Under the pieces are notes generated by a model that was given only the letters and a program-made list of their open reading frames with translations, had not been told where the DNA came from and made no database searches. A program made the position numbers and the translations under genes. From Candidatus Hydrogenedens sp. (GTDB lineage: Bacteria; Hydrogenedentota; Hydrogenedentia; Hydrogenedentales; JAEUWI01), in assembly GCA_016125095.1 (NCBI GenBank), contig WGMK01000027.1, positions 45,866 to 109,865 on the forward strand: DNA of 64,000 nucleotides, read 5' to 3'. Below, one piece after another: positions 1 to 7,960 of this stretch (within the stretch, counting starts at the first letter, position 1; every line of letters begins with the position of its first letter).

Positions 1-1483
1 TGCGCACGAGGCGCTGCGCCATGATGGCGCGCACGCCCGACGCCACGAGGAAGGGCTTGATGCCCACGTCGATCAGACGCGTGAACGAACTTGCGGTATC
101 GTTGGTGTGCAGGGTCGAGAACACCAGGTGGCCGGTAAGCGCCGCCTTGATGGCGATTTCGGCGGTTTCCTGGTCACGGATTTCGCCCACCATCACGATA
201 TCCGGGTCCTGGCGGAAGATGGCACGCAGCGCGCGGCTGAAATTCCAGCCGATGTCGTGGTTGATCTGCACCTGGTTGATGCCGGTCAGCTGGTATTCCA
301 CCGGGTCTTCCACGGTGATGATTTTGCTGTCGGGCGTGTTCAAGGTATGCAGCGAGGCATAGAGCGTCGTTGTCTTGCCAGAGCCGGTGGGGCCGGTCAC
401 CAGGATCACGCCGGTCGCCTGGTTCAGCAGGTTTTCCCACGAACGCTGGTCTTCCGGGCTGAACCCGAGCTGGCCCAGGCCGAGCATCAGGCCCGACTTG
501 TCCAGGATACGCATCACGACGCTCTCGCCATGCACGGCCGGCAGCGCGCTCACGCGCAGGTCGATCACCTTGCCGGCCACGGACATCTTGATACGGCCGT
601 CCTGCGGCACGCGGCGCTCGGTGATGTCCATGCCCGCCATGAGCTTCAGGCGCGAGGTAATGGCCGGTTGCGCGCGCTTGGGCGGCATGGGCATCAGCTG
701 CATTACGCCGTCGACACGGTAGCGGATCTTTACGTCCTGCTTGCCCGGCTCGATGTGAATATCGGACGCGCGCAGGCGGAAGGCTTCCATGATCATCTGC
801 TGCACGTATTTAACGACCGGGTTGTCGAGGTCTTCGTCCTCGTCGTCGCCCGAGGCCGCGCGGATGTTGTCTTCCAGTTCCGCGCCGTCGATGCTCATGC
901 TGCCCAGGCTGATGTCGCTTTCGCTCAGGCTGCCCAGGCTGCTCAGCGACGAATCGAGCGAGCTCATGTTCGACATCGAGCTCAGCGTGCTCATGCTCGA
1001 CGCGCTGCTCACCGTCGAAAGCATGTTCTCCACGCTGGCGTCGGTGAGGCCGTAGTACTTGTTCAGCGCGAGCGCGATTTCCTCGGGCGTCGCAATCACC
1101 GTGTCGATGGGGCGCTCGAGCAGGCGCTGCACGCCGTCGATGTTGTCGAAGTTCGTGGGGTCGGCCGAGGCCACCACCAGCATGCCGCCCTTTTCCTCGA
1201 TGGGAATGATGCGGTAGGTCGTGGCGATGTTGCCCGGCACCTGCGAGCGGATACGCTCGGGAATCTCGCGATCCGAGATCTTGATGATCTGGATGCCGAG
1301 CTGATCGGCCAGCGCCTCGGTGATGTGGCTCTTGGAGATGGCCCCCATGCGCAGCAAGATTTCACCAATCTTGCGATGACCCATCGAGGTCTGCTGCTTG
1401 TGGATCGCCTCATCGAGCTGGGACTGCTTGATCACACCCCGCTCGACAAGACGCTGGCCAAAGAGACTATACGTTGCCTGCAT
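1..1483 (-). CDS. GspE/PilB-family secretion ATPase, second copy (C-terminus off window)
   Basis: Hexameric ATPase of the type II secretion / type IV pilus family, cytoplasmic face of the inner membrane. About 494 codons are visible from the ATG at 1483; the C-terminus lies beyond base 1. An N1E-like domain (1-145) is followed by a Ser/Met-rich low-complexity linker (about 153-198), then the N2E/ATPase core with Walker A GPTGSGKTTT (about 366-374), an Asp box with VEDPVEY, and a Walker B/His-box region with RQDPDIIMVGEIRD. It is a paralogue of the full GspE at 9192-10925. It lies 221 bp downstream of gspM behind its own promoter and a hairpin, so it is probably a separate transcript. It could drive a type IV pilus or act as an alternative T2SS motor; the sequence cannot decide. 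Whether it carries the C-terminal Cys4 zinc site cannot be seen. Confidence 0.93.
   Translation of the reverse strand, partial: MQATYSLFGQRLVERGVIKQSQLDEAIHKQQTSMGHRKIGEILLRMGAISKSHITEALADQLGIQIIKISDREIPERIRSQVPGNIATTYRIIPIEEKGGMLVVASADPTNFDNIDGVQRLLERPIDTVIATPEEIALALNKYYGLTDASVENMLSTVSSASSMSTLSSMSNMSSLDSSLSSLGSLSESDISLGSMSIDGAELEDNIRAASGDDEDEDLDNPVVKYVQQMIMEAFRLRASDIHIEPGKQDVKIRYRVDGVMQLMPMPPKRAQPAITSRLKLMAGMDITERRVPQDGRIKMSVAGKVIDLRVSALPAVHGESVVMRILDKSGLMLGLGQLGFSPEDQRSWENLLNQATGVILVTGPTGSGKTTTLYASLHTLNTPDSKIITVEDPVEYQLTGINQVQINHDIGWNFSRALRAIFRQDPDIVMVGEIRDQETAEIAIKAALTGHLVFSTLHTNDTASSFTRLIDVGIKPFLVASGVRAIMAQRLVR
890..1027 (-). other. Ser/Met/Leu-rich low-complexity linker in the second GspE/PilB ATPase
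   Basis: Codons about 153-198 of the ATPase encode short repeats of the kind SSMS, LSSM, SSLG and SLSES between the N-terminal docking domain and the ATPase core. The full GspE in this window has only a short acidic stretch there. It is probably a flexible tether (inference). Confidence 0.7.
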
Positions 1484-1513
1484 CCCTATACGCCTCGCTA
1501 CTCACTCAACATA

Positions 1514-1542
1514 ATGCTACCAGAGGATTGGTGTTTTGTCAA
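1514..1542 (-). promoter_or_regulatory. Sigma-70-type promoter of the second GspE/PilB gene
   Basis: On the minus strand, TTGACA (1542-1537) and TAGCAT (1519-1514) are separated by 17 bp. This is an essentially consensus -35 and a good -10 at optimal spacing. The predicted start near 1507 gives a leader of about 24 nt before the ATG at 1483. Confidence 0.7.
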
Positions 1543-1639
1543 TGTAAATACTGCAAACTTCCGTTGATAACACTGGACTTACAAAAGTATTTGTAAACAA
1601 TATACCGGATTTTTGACCAATCCGATACACCTGCTTCAA

Positions 1640-1674
1640 CGGCCCCGCTCCCCTCTTCCTTCGAGGCGGGGCCG
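1640..1674 (-). terminator. GC-rich hairpin after gspM, possible terminator
   Basis: A perfect 9-bp inverted repeat, CGGCCCCGC (1640-1648) with GCGGGGCCG (1666-1674), lies about 30 bp past the gspM stop. No U-tract follows on the minus strand, so intrinsic termination is uncertain. Its place between gspM and the next promoter suggests it ends the T2SS operon transcript. Confidence 0.5.
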
Positions 1675-1704
1675 CATAGGTCTGACAAGTCTGATTCTGC
1701 GTTA

Positions 1705-2238
1705 TCAGCTTTCGGGACGCAAGGTAACGAAGGTGAGCATGCACTCCAGACCCTGCGCATCGGCGGTGGGCCGCAGATAGGACAATTGGTACAACGCGAT
1801 CAGGTTGTTCGCATCGTACACGGTGTGCAGGAAATTGACGAGCTCTTCCAGCGAGATGTTGTTCAGTTTCACCTCGACCAGCTCGACCAGATCGGATTCC
1901 TGGCTGGAACGCCGCACTTGGTTCAAACTGGAACGTTCCTGCAGTTTTACTTCGTTGAGGGTGCGCTGCAGAAAGGTGATGAAACTGAAGTTGGACGGCC
2001 GGGTGCGCAGGCGCTCGGCGATGGGACGCTGTTGTTCGACGCGCGTCTCGGCGTCCATCTTGTCGAGCTGGGCCATTTGCAGGCCCGATTGCGCATCGTC
2101 CAGTTCGGCGCGGGCGCTGAGGTAGTTGGCGCGTGGGCCGGCCGGCACCCACCAGGCGAGGATGCCCAGAATGACCAGCAGCAGCAGCCATACGGCGAGC
2201 TTCGATCGCGATTCATTCTCGAGCTGGATGTTTTCCAT
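1705..2238 (-). CDS. gspM: Type II secretion system protein GspM-like
   Basis: A bitopic inner-membrane platform protein of 177 residues. A short cytoplasmic N-terminus is followed by one membrane segment (about 14-31), then a coiled stretch and a ferredoxin-like periplasmic domain, the GspM/PilO layout. The start is the ATG at 2238, preceded by AGGAAGG at good spacing; the frame stays open upstream but that part is a shadow of gspL. It follows gspL by 20 bp and is the last gene of the C-to-M operon. The assignment rests on topology and gene order, since GspM proteins diverge strongly. Confidence 0.8.
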   Translation of the reverse strand: MENIQLENESRSKLAVWLLLLVILGILAWWVPAGPRANYLSARAELDDAQSGLQMAQLDKMDAETRVEQQRPIAERLRTRPSNFSFITFLQRTLNEVKLQERSSLNQVRRSSQESDLVELVEVKLNNISLEELVNFLHTVYDANNLIALYQLSYLRPTADAQGLECMLTFVTLRPES

Positions 2239-2258
2239 GAAGCCTTCCTGGATTCGCC

Positions 2259-3701
2259 TTAACTGACGCCCGGCTCGGGACGCATGATCTTGATGGCAAA
2301 GGTCGTGGTGGAGCCCTCGACGCGCACCTCGGGATCGCTCTCGAAGCGGAAGCGCGGCTCGGTCTTGAGGCCCGCGAAGATCTCCTGCAACTGCCCGCTG
2401 TTGCCCACTTCGCCCTCGACGATAATCCAGGGGAGGCGGTTGCCAGGCGGCGACACGCGGATGTTGTGCAGCGTAATCTGGTCCTCGGGCAGGCGCCTGC
2501 CAAGGATGGTGAGTATCTCCAGCAGCGTCGGATCGGTGAACACCGTGGTGTCGATGTCGTCGGGCAGGCCCTCTTCCATGCTGTCGAGGGCTTCCATCTG
2601 CACGGTTTCCTGCTGCGCGCGCAGGGTGGCCGCTTCTTCGCGGTATTGATTGGCCGCCTGCCAGTAATACAGGGCCCAGCCGCCGAGCACCAGCGCCAGC
2701 AACACACCGGAAAACACCACGTGCCGGGTAGCGTCGCGGATGAAGGGATTCACGTCCTGCTGTTCGCCGATGAGATTGACGCCGAAGCCGCGGCCGGTGC
2801 TGCCGTGTGCGGCGCCGAGCACGGCTTCCCAGCGGTTCAGCTTGTGGCCCGAGGGCCCCTCGGCCAATGCCACGGCCGCACCCGGAATCGAGGTGATCAT
2901 CGTGCTGGATTCGACCGGCACGCCGATGCTCTGCTGCAGGGCCGCGGCCTCGTCGGACGCCAGCTGCACGCCGGTGACGTGGAGTAGCTCGACGGCTTCC
3001 TTGCCGCGCCATTTCGACGCGAAGGCGCGCAGGGTATTGGCCACTTCGCGGGCGAAGGCGTCGGGATTGGTCTCTACCATCTCGCTCGAGAAGGGCAGGT
3101 GGCGGAAGAAGGCCATGCGCTTGTTGTAGGTCACCGCGAGGCAGGCGTGCCCGCGGCGCAGGTGCAGCACGGCCTGCAGGCCGCGCAGGGGCTGCGCGAT
3201 GGACCACAGCCCGGTAAGCGCTACGACATCGACGGTGATGGCATCGAGCCGGGCGCCCGCGGCCTCGAGCAGGGCCTGAGCCTCGGCTATCTGGCTGTTG
3301 CGCGCGGCGATGGCCAGCACCTCGGTCTCGCCGTCGAACTCGCCGACGGTGGTGAAATCGATCGCCAGCTCGTCGATGGGCAGCGCGAGGTAGGGCTCGA
3401 GCTCGAAGCGCACCGAGGCGGCCACGCGGCGCGCGCCGCGGAACGGAATGGTCAGGTTGCGCGCGATGGTTTGCGCGCTGGACAGGCACACGACGTAGCA
3501 GGCCGGGGTGCCGCCGAGGGCGTCGAGCGCGCTGTCGATCGCCTTGACCATGGCGTCGAAGCGCTCGTCGGGCTCGGCATAGACGGCGGTGACAGCGTGC
3601 ACGGCATCGAGGACGGGCTGTTTGCCGCCGGCCCGCACCTGGGCCACGCGCACCTCGTCCCCGTCAAACTCAATCGCAGCGATAGTAGACGTTAAAAGCA
3701 T
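2259..3701 (-). CDS. gspL: Type II secretion system protein GspL-like (PilM/PilN-type fold)
   Basis: A platform protein linking the GspE ATPase to the inner membrane. The product is about 480 residues. Residues 1-270 resemble the actin-like PilM/GspL cytoplasmic domain (opening TIAAIEFDGDEVRVAQV), one membrane segment follows near 310-330 (VFSGVLLALVLGGWALYYW), and the rest is a PilN-like periplasmic ferredoxin-type domain. The start is taken as the ATG at 3701, with GGGA about 6 nt upstream. An in-frame ATG at 3731 lacks a ribosome site and would add ten residues. It lies between gspK and gspM. Confidence 0.85.
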   Translation of the reverse strand: MLLTSTIAAIEFDGDEVRVAQVRAGGKQPVLDAVHAVTAVYAEPDERFDAMVKAIDSALDALGGTPACYVVCLSSAQTIARNLTIPFRGARRVAASVRFELEPYLALPIDELAIDFTTVGEFDGETEVLAIAARNSQIAEAQALLEAAGARLDAITVDVVALTGLWSIAQPLRGLQAVLHLRRGHACLAVTYNKRMAFFRHLPFSSEMVETNPDAFAREVANTLRAFASKWRGKEAVELLHVTGVQLASDEAAALQQSIGVPVESSTMITSIPGAAVALAEGPSGHKLNRWEAVLGAAHGSTGRGFGVNLIGEQQDVNPFIRDATRHVVFSGVLLALVLGGWALYYWQAANQYREEAATLRAQQETVQMEALDSMEEGLPDDIDTTVFTDPTLLEILTILGRRLPEDQITLHNIRVSPPGNRLPWIIVEGEVGNSGQLQEIFAGLKTEPRFRFESDPEVRVEGSTTTFAIKIMRPEPGVS

Positions 3702-3770
3702 ACGGATTCCCGTGGGGTTCAAGCCCGGCATTGTAACGGACGCTGCAAGGCGAATTCCTGTCGGGCGGCA

Positions 3771-5045
3771 CTACCGGATCACCCGCCAATCCAGGATCCG
3801 GAACTGCTCGATGTCGAGCAGGTCCATGGCCGTGTCGGTGTCGGTGCCGGGGTCGCCCAGATAGGCCTGCATGTTCTGCTTCTGAATCGGACTCCAGGTC
3901 TCGGTCACGTATTGCGACTGGTCCTGTTCGTAGGGCCGCCGCCACACGTAGGCCTCGATTCGCACCTTGGTCTGGTCGTGCCGGCCGTCGCCGAAGATGC
4001 GGAAACAATTGCTCCAGGTGATGAAGGGATGCCACTGGGTTGTAGGGTCGCCGTTCGGGTTACTGGGGTCGGGGTTCACGCCGGGGTTCGGGTTCTGCCG
4101 GTTGCGGCGCCCATTCGGGTTGTTCGGATCGGCCTGATTGTTTGTGTTCTGCACTTCGCCCTGCAGGGTCTGCCAGCTCAAGTACGGCGGGCCGCTGGAG
4201 AAATTGAAGGTGTAGCCCTGCGTGCTCCAGCCATCGACCACCGCAGCGATGACCTCGTCGGCGGCGCTGTTGATGTTGATGGCGCCGCTGGGCGCGCCGT
4301 GTACGGTAAGCGTCTCGGAGAGCGGCAGCATGGGCGGGTCGAGCGTCTGGTCGCCGTAGTACATCTCTGGCGTGAAGCCCTGGACGAGCAGCAGTTCCTC
4401 GATGTGGTCCATCGGGCCGTTCTTGCAGCTGTAGGGATTCTCGAGCCCCTGGTAGTAGTCGTTCTCTGCGCCGTTCGGCTCGGTGTTGTCGTCGTCATTG
4501 TAGTCGAGCCAGTCGAGAATCGAGTCCACCTCGGTCTCGCCGTCGGTTTCGTTGCGCGTGGCGAAGAAGACCTTGAGCGTCTCGATGAGCGGTTCGTTGC
4601 GCTCGAGCTCGTCGGTTTCGGGGTTGTATTGCAGCAGCGCGTTCAGGTTGATCTTGCCGTACTCGTCGGAGACCGTGGTGCGGCGCTCCGCTTCGTTGAT
4701 CTGCTCGAAGGCGGTGCCTAAGCTCCAGGAGTCCGGAGAAAAATCCGCGCGGCCGACGTCGTATTGCGGGTCCGCCGCCTGGCCGGTAAGGGATGCGGAT
4801 TGATTGACGGGGTTGCCGTTTTCATCGAAGAGCACGAGGTCTTCCGCCAGCAGGGCCATGCCCTCGGCCACGGCGGACTTGGCGGCCAGGTATGCCTCGA
4901 AGTCGCTGCCCTGGTTCATGGTGAGCGAGGCGTCGACCTCGGCGTCGTAGGCGAACTCGACGATAATCGCGGCGAGCAGCACGACGAACATGAGCACAAG
5001 CATGAGCGCCACGCCCTCGTTGCCTTTGCGCGGGCGCTTCTTCAT
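3771..5045 (-). CDS. gspK: Type II secretion minor pseudopilin GspK
   Basis: The tip pseudopilin, usually larger than the others; here 424 residues. The prepilin site is G11/V12 (GNEGVALMLVLM). As is typical of GspK, no Glu sits at +5. A hydrophobic helix to about residue 30 precedes a large periplasmic domain with a helical insert (INLNALLQYNPETDELER) and an Asp/Asn/Pro-rich, probably calcium-binding or flexible stretch (about 300-340). Its start overlaps the gspJ stop by 4 bases, indicating translational coupling. GspI, GspJ and GspK normally form the tip complex. Confidence 0.92.
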   Translation of the reverse strand: MKKRPRKGNEGVALMLVLMFVVLLAAIIVEFAYDAEVDASLTMNQGSDFEAYLAAKSAVAEGMALLAEDLVLFDENGNPVNQSASLTGQAADPQYDVGRADFSPDSWSLGTAFEQINEAERRTTVSDEYGKINLNALLQYNPETDELERNEPLIETLKVFFATRNETDGETEVDSILDWLDYNDDDNTEPNGAENDYYQGLENPYSCKNGPMDHIEELLLVQGFTPEMYYGDQTLDPPMLPLSETLTVHGAPSGAININSAADEVIAAVVDGWSTQGYTFNFSSGPPYLSWQTLQGEVQNTNNQADPNNPNGRRNRQNPNPGVNPDPSNPNGDPTTQWHPFITWSNCFRIFGDGRHDQTKVRIEAYVWRRPYEQDQSQYVTETWSPIQKQNMQAYLGDPGTDTDTAMDLLDIEQFRILDWRVIR

Positions 5046-6052
5046 AGCAGGTCGCCTCCCTCGAGTTCCTCGAAAGCGCGCGACGAGATGTGGTTCGGAT
5101 CAATAAACTGTCGCAGCGTGCCCGCGCCCACGGGCACGGGGAAGGTCATGCGCAGGTCGGGGTCTTCGTTCAGGTCCACGCCCAGGCCATAGAGGTTCTG
5201 CAGTTCTTCCTGCGAACGCGCGAGGTTGATGCTGATTTCGATGGCCCAGGGCATGCGGCTCAACTCGATGGAATCCCAGGCGTCTACCCAGTCTTCTTCC
5301 TCGACGTCGTAGTAGCGGATGTTCATGGACTGCACGGGCACGTGGCGTACCCGGGCGTTCTCTTCCATGGCGGATTCATCCAGCTCGATCTCGTCGTCGC
5401 CGCCCTCGAGTATCAGGGGGGATTCGGTGATCTGGAGCATGAGCCGCGCGTCGCCGCCCACTCCGGTGGCACGGTCGATGTCGATGACGCCCGCCGCCAT
5501 GCCCTCGGTGTCGGCTTCCTGCACAACTTCATAGCGCACGCGGCGCAGTACGCCGGGCAGCGCGGTGGCGCCGGGCATGGGCAGCGAGGTGCAGAACTCG
5601 AGCGAATCGGCCGGGCCGCCGGGGCCAGTCTCGTCTTCGCCCAGCAGCGAATAGGGAATCTGCATGCAGCTCGGATCGGAATAGATGCTCGCCATGTTCT
5701 CGCGGAAGCTGTTGTGGATATACGTCTGGAAACGGCTGTCCGCCGCGGCATCGCGCGCCACTTCCGCCGTATTGACCACGCCGGAGAAACTCGCGAATAC
5801 GATGGTGCAGATCATCGCCAGAATGGTCACCGCCACCAGAACCTCAAGCAGCGTGAAGCCCGCATTCGCGCCGCCCGCGCTTTGGAGTGCGCAAGACTTG
5901 CTTGCGCTTTTCCGAGGAAGCTTGCTTCCGGCGCATGCGCAGTTGCGCCGATTCGACGTTGCCGCGACGGGAGCCCGCTCCCTCAGCAAAGCGGCAGCCC
6001 GCTGCCGCACTCCAAGGCAGCTTCGCTGCACGGATATACGCCCCGCCCTCAC
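5042..6052 (-). CDS. gspJ: Type II secretion minor pseudopilin GspJ with an abnormally long leader
   Basis: A tip-complex minor pseudopilin. The prepilin motif is AGFTLLEVLVAV, with G65/F66 as cleavage site and Glu at +5 (E70), followed by the usual hydrophobic helix and a C-terminal globular domain. The start is a GTG at 6052 overlapping the gspI stop as GTGA. The leader is about 65 residues, whereas the sibling pseudopilins here have 7-19. No start codon lies in frame close to the cleavage site. The extra leader is Arg/Ala/Cys-rich and is encoded by the palindromic element at 5882-6029, so the natural leader seems to have been lengthened in frame by an insertion. Length from the cleavage site is normal. 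Confidence 0.88.
   Translation of the reverse strand: MRAGRISVQRSCLGVRQRAAALLRERAPVAATSNRRNCACAGSKLPRKSASKSCALQSAGGANAGFTLLEVLVAVTILAMICTIVFASFSGVVNTAEVARDAAADSRFQTYIHNSFRENMASIYSDPSCMQIPYSLLGEDETGPGGPADSLEFCTSLPMPGATALPGVLRRVRYEVVQEADTEGMAAGVIDIDRATGVGGDARLMLQITESPLILEGGDDEIELDESAMEENARVRHVPVQSMNIRYYDVEEEDWVDAWDSIELSRMPWAIEISINLARSQEELQNLYGLGVDLNEDPDLRMTFPVPVGAGTLRQFIDPNHISSRAFEELEGGDLL
5882..6029. repeat. Multi-hairpin palindromic element inside the 5' end of gspJ
   Basis: Outer arms TTGGAGTGCG (5882-5891) and CGCACTCCAA (6006-6015) are perfect complements. Between and beside them are six short hairpins: GCGCAAG/CTTGCGC (5889-5907), GGAAGC/GCTTCC (5916-5929), CGGCGCA/TGCGCCG (5929-5950), GGGAGC/GCTCCC (5969-5982), GCGGCAGC/GCTGCCGC (5991-6008) and GCAGC/GCTGC (6017-6029). 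On the minus strand most share a core of AGC, a short loop, then GCT. The block keeps the gspJ frame open. This resembles palindromic repeats that insert in frame into genes, such as Rickettsia palindromic elements (comparison only). Confidence 0.8.
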
Positions 6053-6552
6053 AGGCCAAACCCCGTGGGCGTGCGGCGCCGGCCGCCCGTATTGGTGCCG
6101 GTGCTGCCGCTACGGCCACTGGCACTGCCACGGCTGCCGGAGCTACCGCTGCCGGAATTCTCGCTGAAGATGCCTTCGTCGTCTGGCGGGGTGATGGCGT
6201 AGGTGAGGAAGACCATCGTGCGCGGCTCTTCGCCGCCGTTGAGCGTCACGCTCACCTGATAGAGCTGCACCTCTTCGTCTTCACTCAGGGGCTCAGCCTC
6301 ATAGGTCCAGGTGAATTCCGGATAGCGGTTGCCGAAGTCCCCCTCGCCGGCCATCTCGCCCTCCAACACCTTGACCTCGGCTTCCTGCACGGTGGTCTCG
6401 AGCAGCTGTCGCGCGATGGTCTCCGTGGCGATGGAGTCGTAAAGCCGGAGCGCCGTATAGTGCGAATCGAGCAGCACGAACATGGCGATGCCGAGAATGG
6501 CGACGGCCGCCATGATTTCGATGAGGGTGAAGCCCGCTTGCGCCCGCATCAT
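6049..6552 (-). CDS. gspI: Type II secretion minor pseudopilin GspI
   Basis: A minor pseudopilin that nucleates the tip complex with GspJ and GspK. From the ATG at 6552 the product is 167 residues with a short leader cleaved at G7/F8 (AGFTLIEIMAAVAILG), Glu at +5 and a hydrophobic helix. The C-terminus ends in an unusual Gly/Ser/Arg/Thr-rich tail (about 128-167). The start overlaps the gspH stop as ATGA; an open frame upstream of 6552 is a gspH shadow. Confidence 0.92.
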   Translation of the reverse strand: MMRAQAGFTLIEIMAAVAILGIAMFVLLDSHYTALRLYDSIATETIARQLLETTVQEAEVKVLEGEMAGEGDFGNRYPEFTWTYEAEPLSEDEEVQLYQVSVTLNGGEEPRTMVFLTYAITPPDDEGIFSENSGSGSSGSRGSASGRSGSTGTNTGGRRRTPTGFGL

Positions 6553-7394
6553 CCGTCCACCCTTCCGTCGAGCACGTTGGTGGTGCCGGTGGCCGGGTCC
6601 CACACCACGGTGTAATACTCGTCGTCGTCGCTGGAGAGGAAGAAGCGCACCTCGTCCTCGATGCCCAGGGGACTCAAGGGAATCTGCACCACGCCCTTGC
6701 CCTGCCGTTCGCCTCCGATGGAGACGCCGTCGATATGGACGCCATCGGGCAGGGCCGTGCGTTGCAGCACGGGATCGGCAATCTCCACTTCCTCGGGCTC
6801 CAGCTCTTTTTCGAGCGAGAACTCCTTGGTGAACAGGTCCCCCACGCCCTCGAGGATGCCCTCGTCCTGTTTCACGTTCTTGGCGCGTTGCATGGTGGAT
6901 TCGCGGGAGAAGCGGGAGAACTCGTCGTTGAAAATGAGGTCGTACTGCTCGGCCTGCAGCTGATCCGACATCCCGTCGAGATCGCCGGACAGCATACTCT
7001 GCGCCACCTCGTCGGGCGAGCTATCGCGCTGGTCCCGCAGTTTTTCGATAAGCTCCGCGCGCTGCTCCAGTTCCTCGGGGTCCACTTCGCCCTCGGCGCT
7101 GGGATCGGGATAGACGATCTCGACCGCCCAGTATTGCTGGTCGGCGAGGTCGACATTGATGGTGAGTTCGCGCCGCATCATGGTGGCATGCGATATGGCC
7201 GCACGCCCATAGCCCGCCAGGTGCCGCGCGCTGCCCTCGAGCGAGCTGTAGAGAATGAGCGGAATCAGCTGCGGAATCGACATCGCCGCAATGAGGCCGA
7301 TGATGAACACCACGACCACCAGTTCGATGAGCGTGAAACCCCGGGCCGATCCTGGCGCGGCATGCTTTCGGGCTTTCGGTGTGGGCGCGCTCAT
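6549..7394 (-). CDS. gspH: Type II secretion pseudopilin GspH, enlarged
   Basis: A pseudopilin of 281 residues; GspH is usually under 200. The cleavage site is G19/F20 (ARGFTLIELVVVVFIIG) with Glu at +5. A charged, largely helical insertion at about residues 110-200, rich in Glu, Gln and Arg, accounts for the extra length and interrupts the C-terminal beta domain, which resumes at about 205 (LPDGVHIDGVSI). It lies between gspG and gspI and overlaps gspI by 4 bases. Confidence 0.88.
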   Translation of the reverse strand: MSAPTPKARKHAAPGSARGFTLIELVVVVFIIGLIAAMSIPQLIPLILYSSLEGSARHLAGYGRAAISHATMMRRELTINVDLADQQYWAVEIVYPDPSAEGEVDPEELEQRAELIEKLRDQRDSSPDEVAQSMLSGDLDGMSDQLQAEQYDLIFNDEFSRFSRESTMQRAKNVKQDEGILEGVGDLFTKEFSLEKELEPEEVEIADPVLQRTALPDGVHIDGVSIGGERQGKGVVQIPLSPLGIEDEVRFFLSSDDDEYYTVVWDPATGTTNVLDGRVDG

Positions 7395-7478
7395 GGGGTG
7401 TGCTCGGGGTTGCGGGCCAGCGGTGTGCCGCGGTGTCCGCTTGGCGCCCGCCGGGCCCGTATCGGCCGATGCCGGCCG

Positions 7479-7892
7479 CTAGTTGTTGTTCGCCTGAAGA
7501 TTCTTGCTGGAGATGTCGGCGTTCATCTCCGTGCCGCCCGGGGCGCCGTCCGCGCCGTAGCAGATGATCTCGTATTCGCTGCCCTGCGCCTTGTACACAT
7601 AGTCGTTGTTCCACGGATCCTTGGGCACTTCCGTCGAATTCATAAAGGGCAGCAGGTCGTTCAGGGTCGTGGGCATCTTGCGGTTCTTCAGGCGGTAAGC
7701 AACCACCGCCGACTCGAAGTTCTTGATCTGCGCCTGCGCCGCGCCCACGCCCGCCGTGTCGATCTGGCCGAACACGTTCACGCCCACAATGGTGGCCAGA
7801 ATGGCGATGATGGCGATCACCACCATCAGTTCGACGAGGGTGAAGCCCCCCTGGCCGCGGCGGTGGCGGCGATTCTTGGTCTGCTCGGTCAT
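7479..7892 (-). CDS. gspG: Type II secretion major pseudopilin GspG
   Basis: The major subunit of the T2SS pseudopilus. From the ATG at 7892, preceded by AGAAGGAAA, the product is 137 residues. Leader cleavage is at G16/F17 (GGFTLVELMVVIAIIAILA) with Glu at +5. The C-terminal domain has the family pattern LPFMNSTEVPKDPWNNDYVY and GADGAPGG, which corresponds to the calcium-binding loop region of GspG. An in-frame ATG at 7928 has no good ribosome site. Confidence 0.95.
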   Translation of the reverse strand: MTEQTKNRRHRRGQGGFTLVELMVVIAIIAILATIVGVNVFGQIDTAGVGAAQAQIKNFESAVVAYRLKNRKMPTTLNDLLPFMNSTEVPKDPWNNDYVYKAQGSEYEIICYGADGAPGGTEMNADISSKNLQANNN

Positions 7893-7960
7893 GGTGTTTC
7901 CTTCTCCACAATCGTTCTGGCGCGCCACGCGCGGCGCTCTAAGCTAACGTACCAACTCTG

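Noticed and set aside
107..1567. 486-codon plus-strand open frame rich in His, Ala and Arg
   Set aside because: It is antisense to the GspE/PilB-type ATPase, whose minus-strand frame has clear Walker and Asp-box motifs; high GC leaves the opposite frame open.
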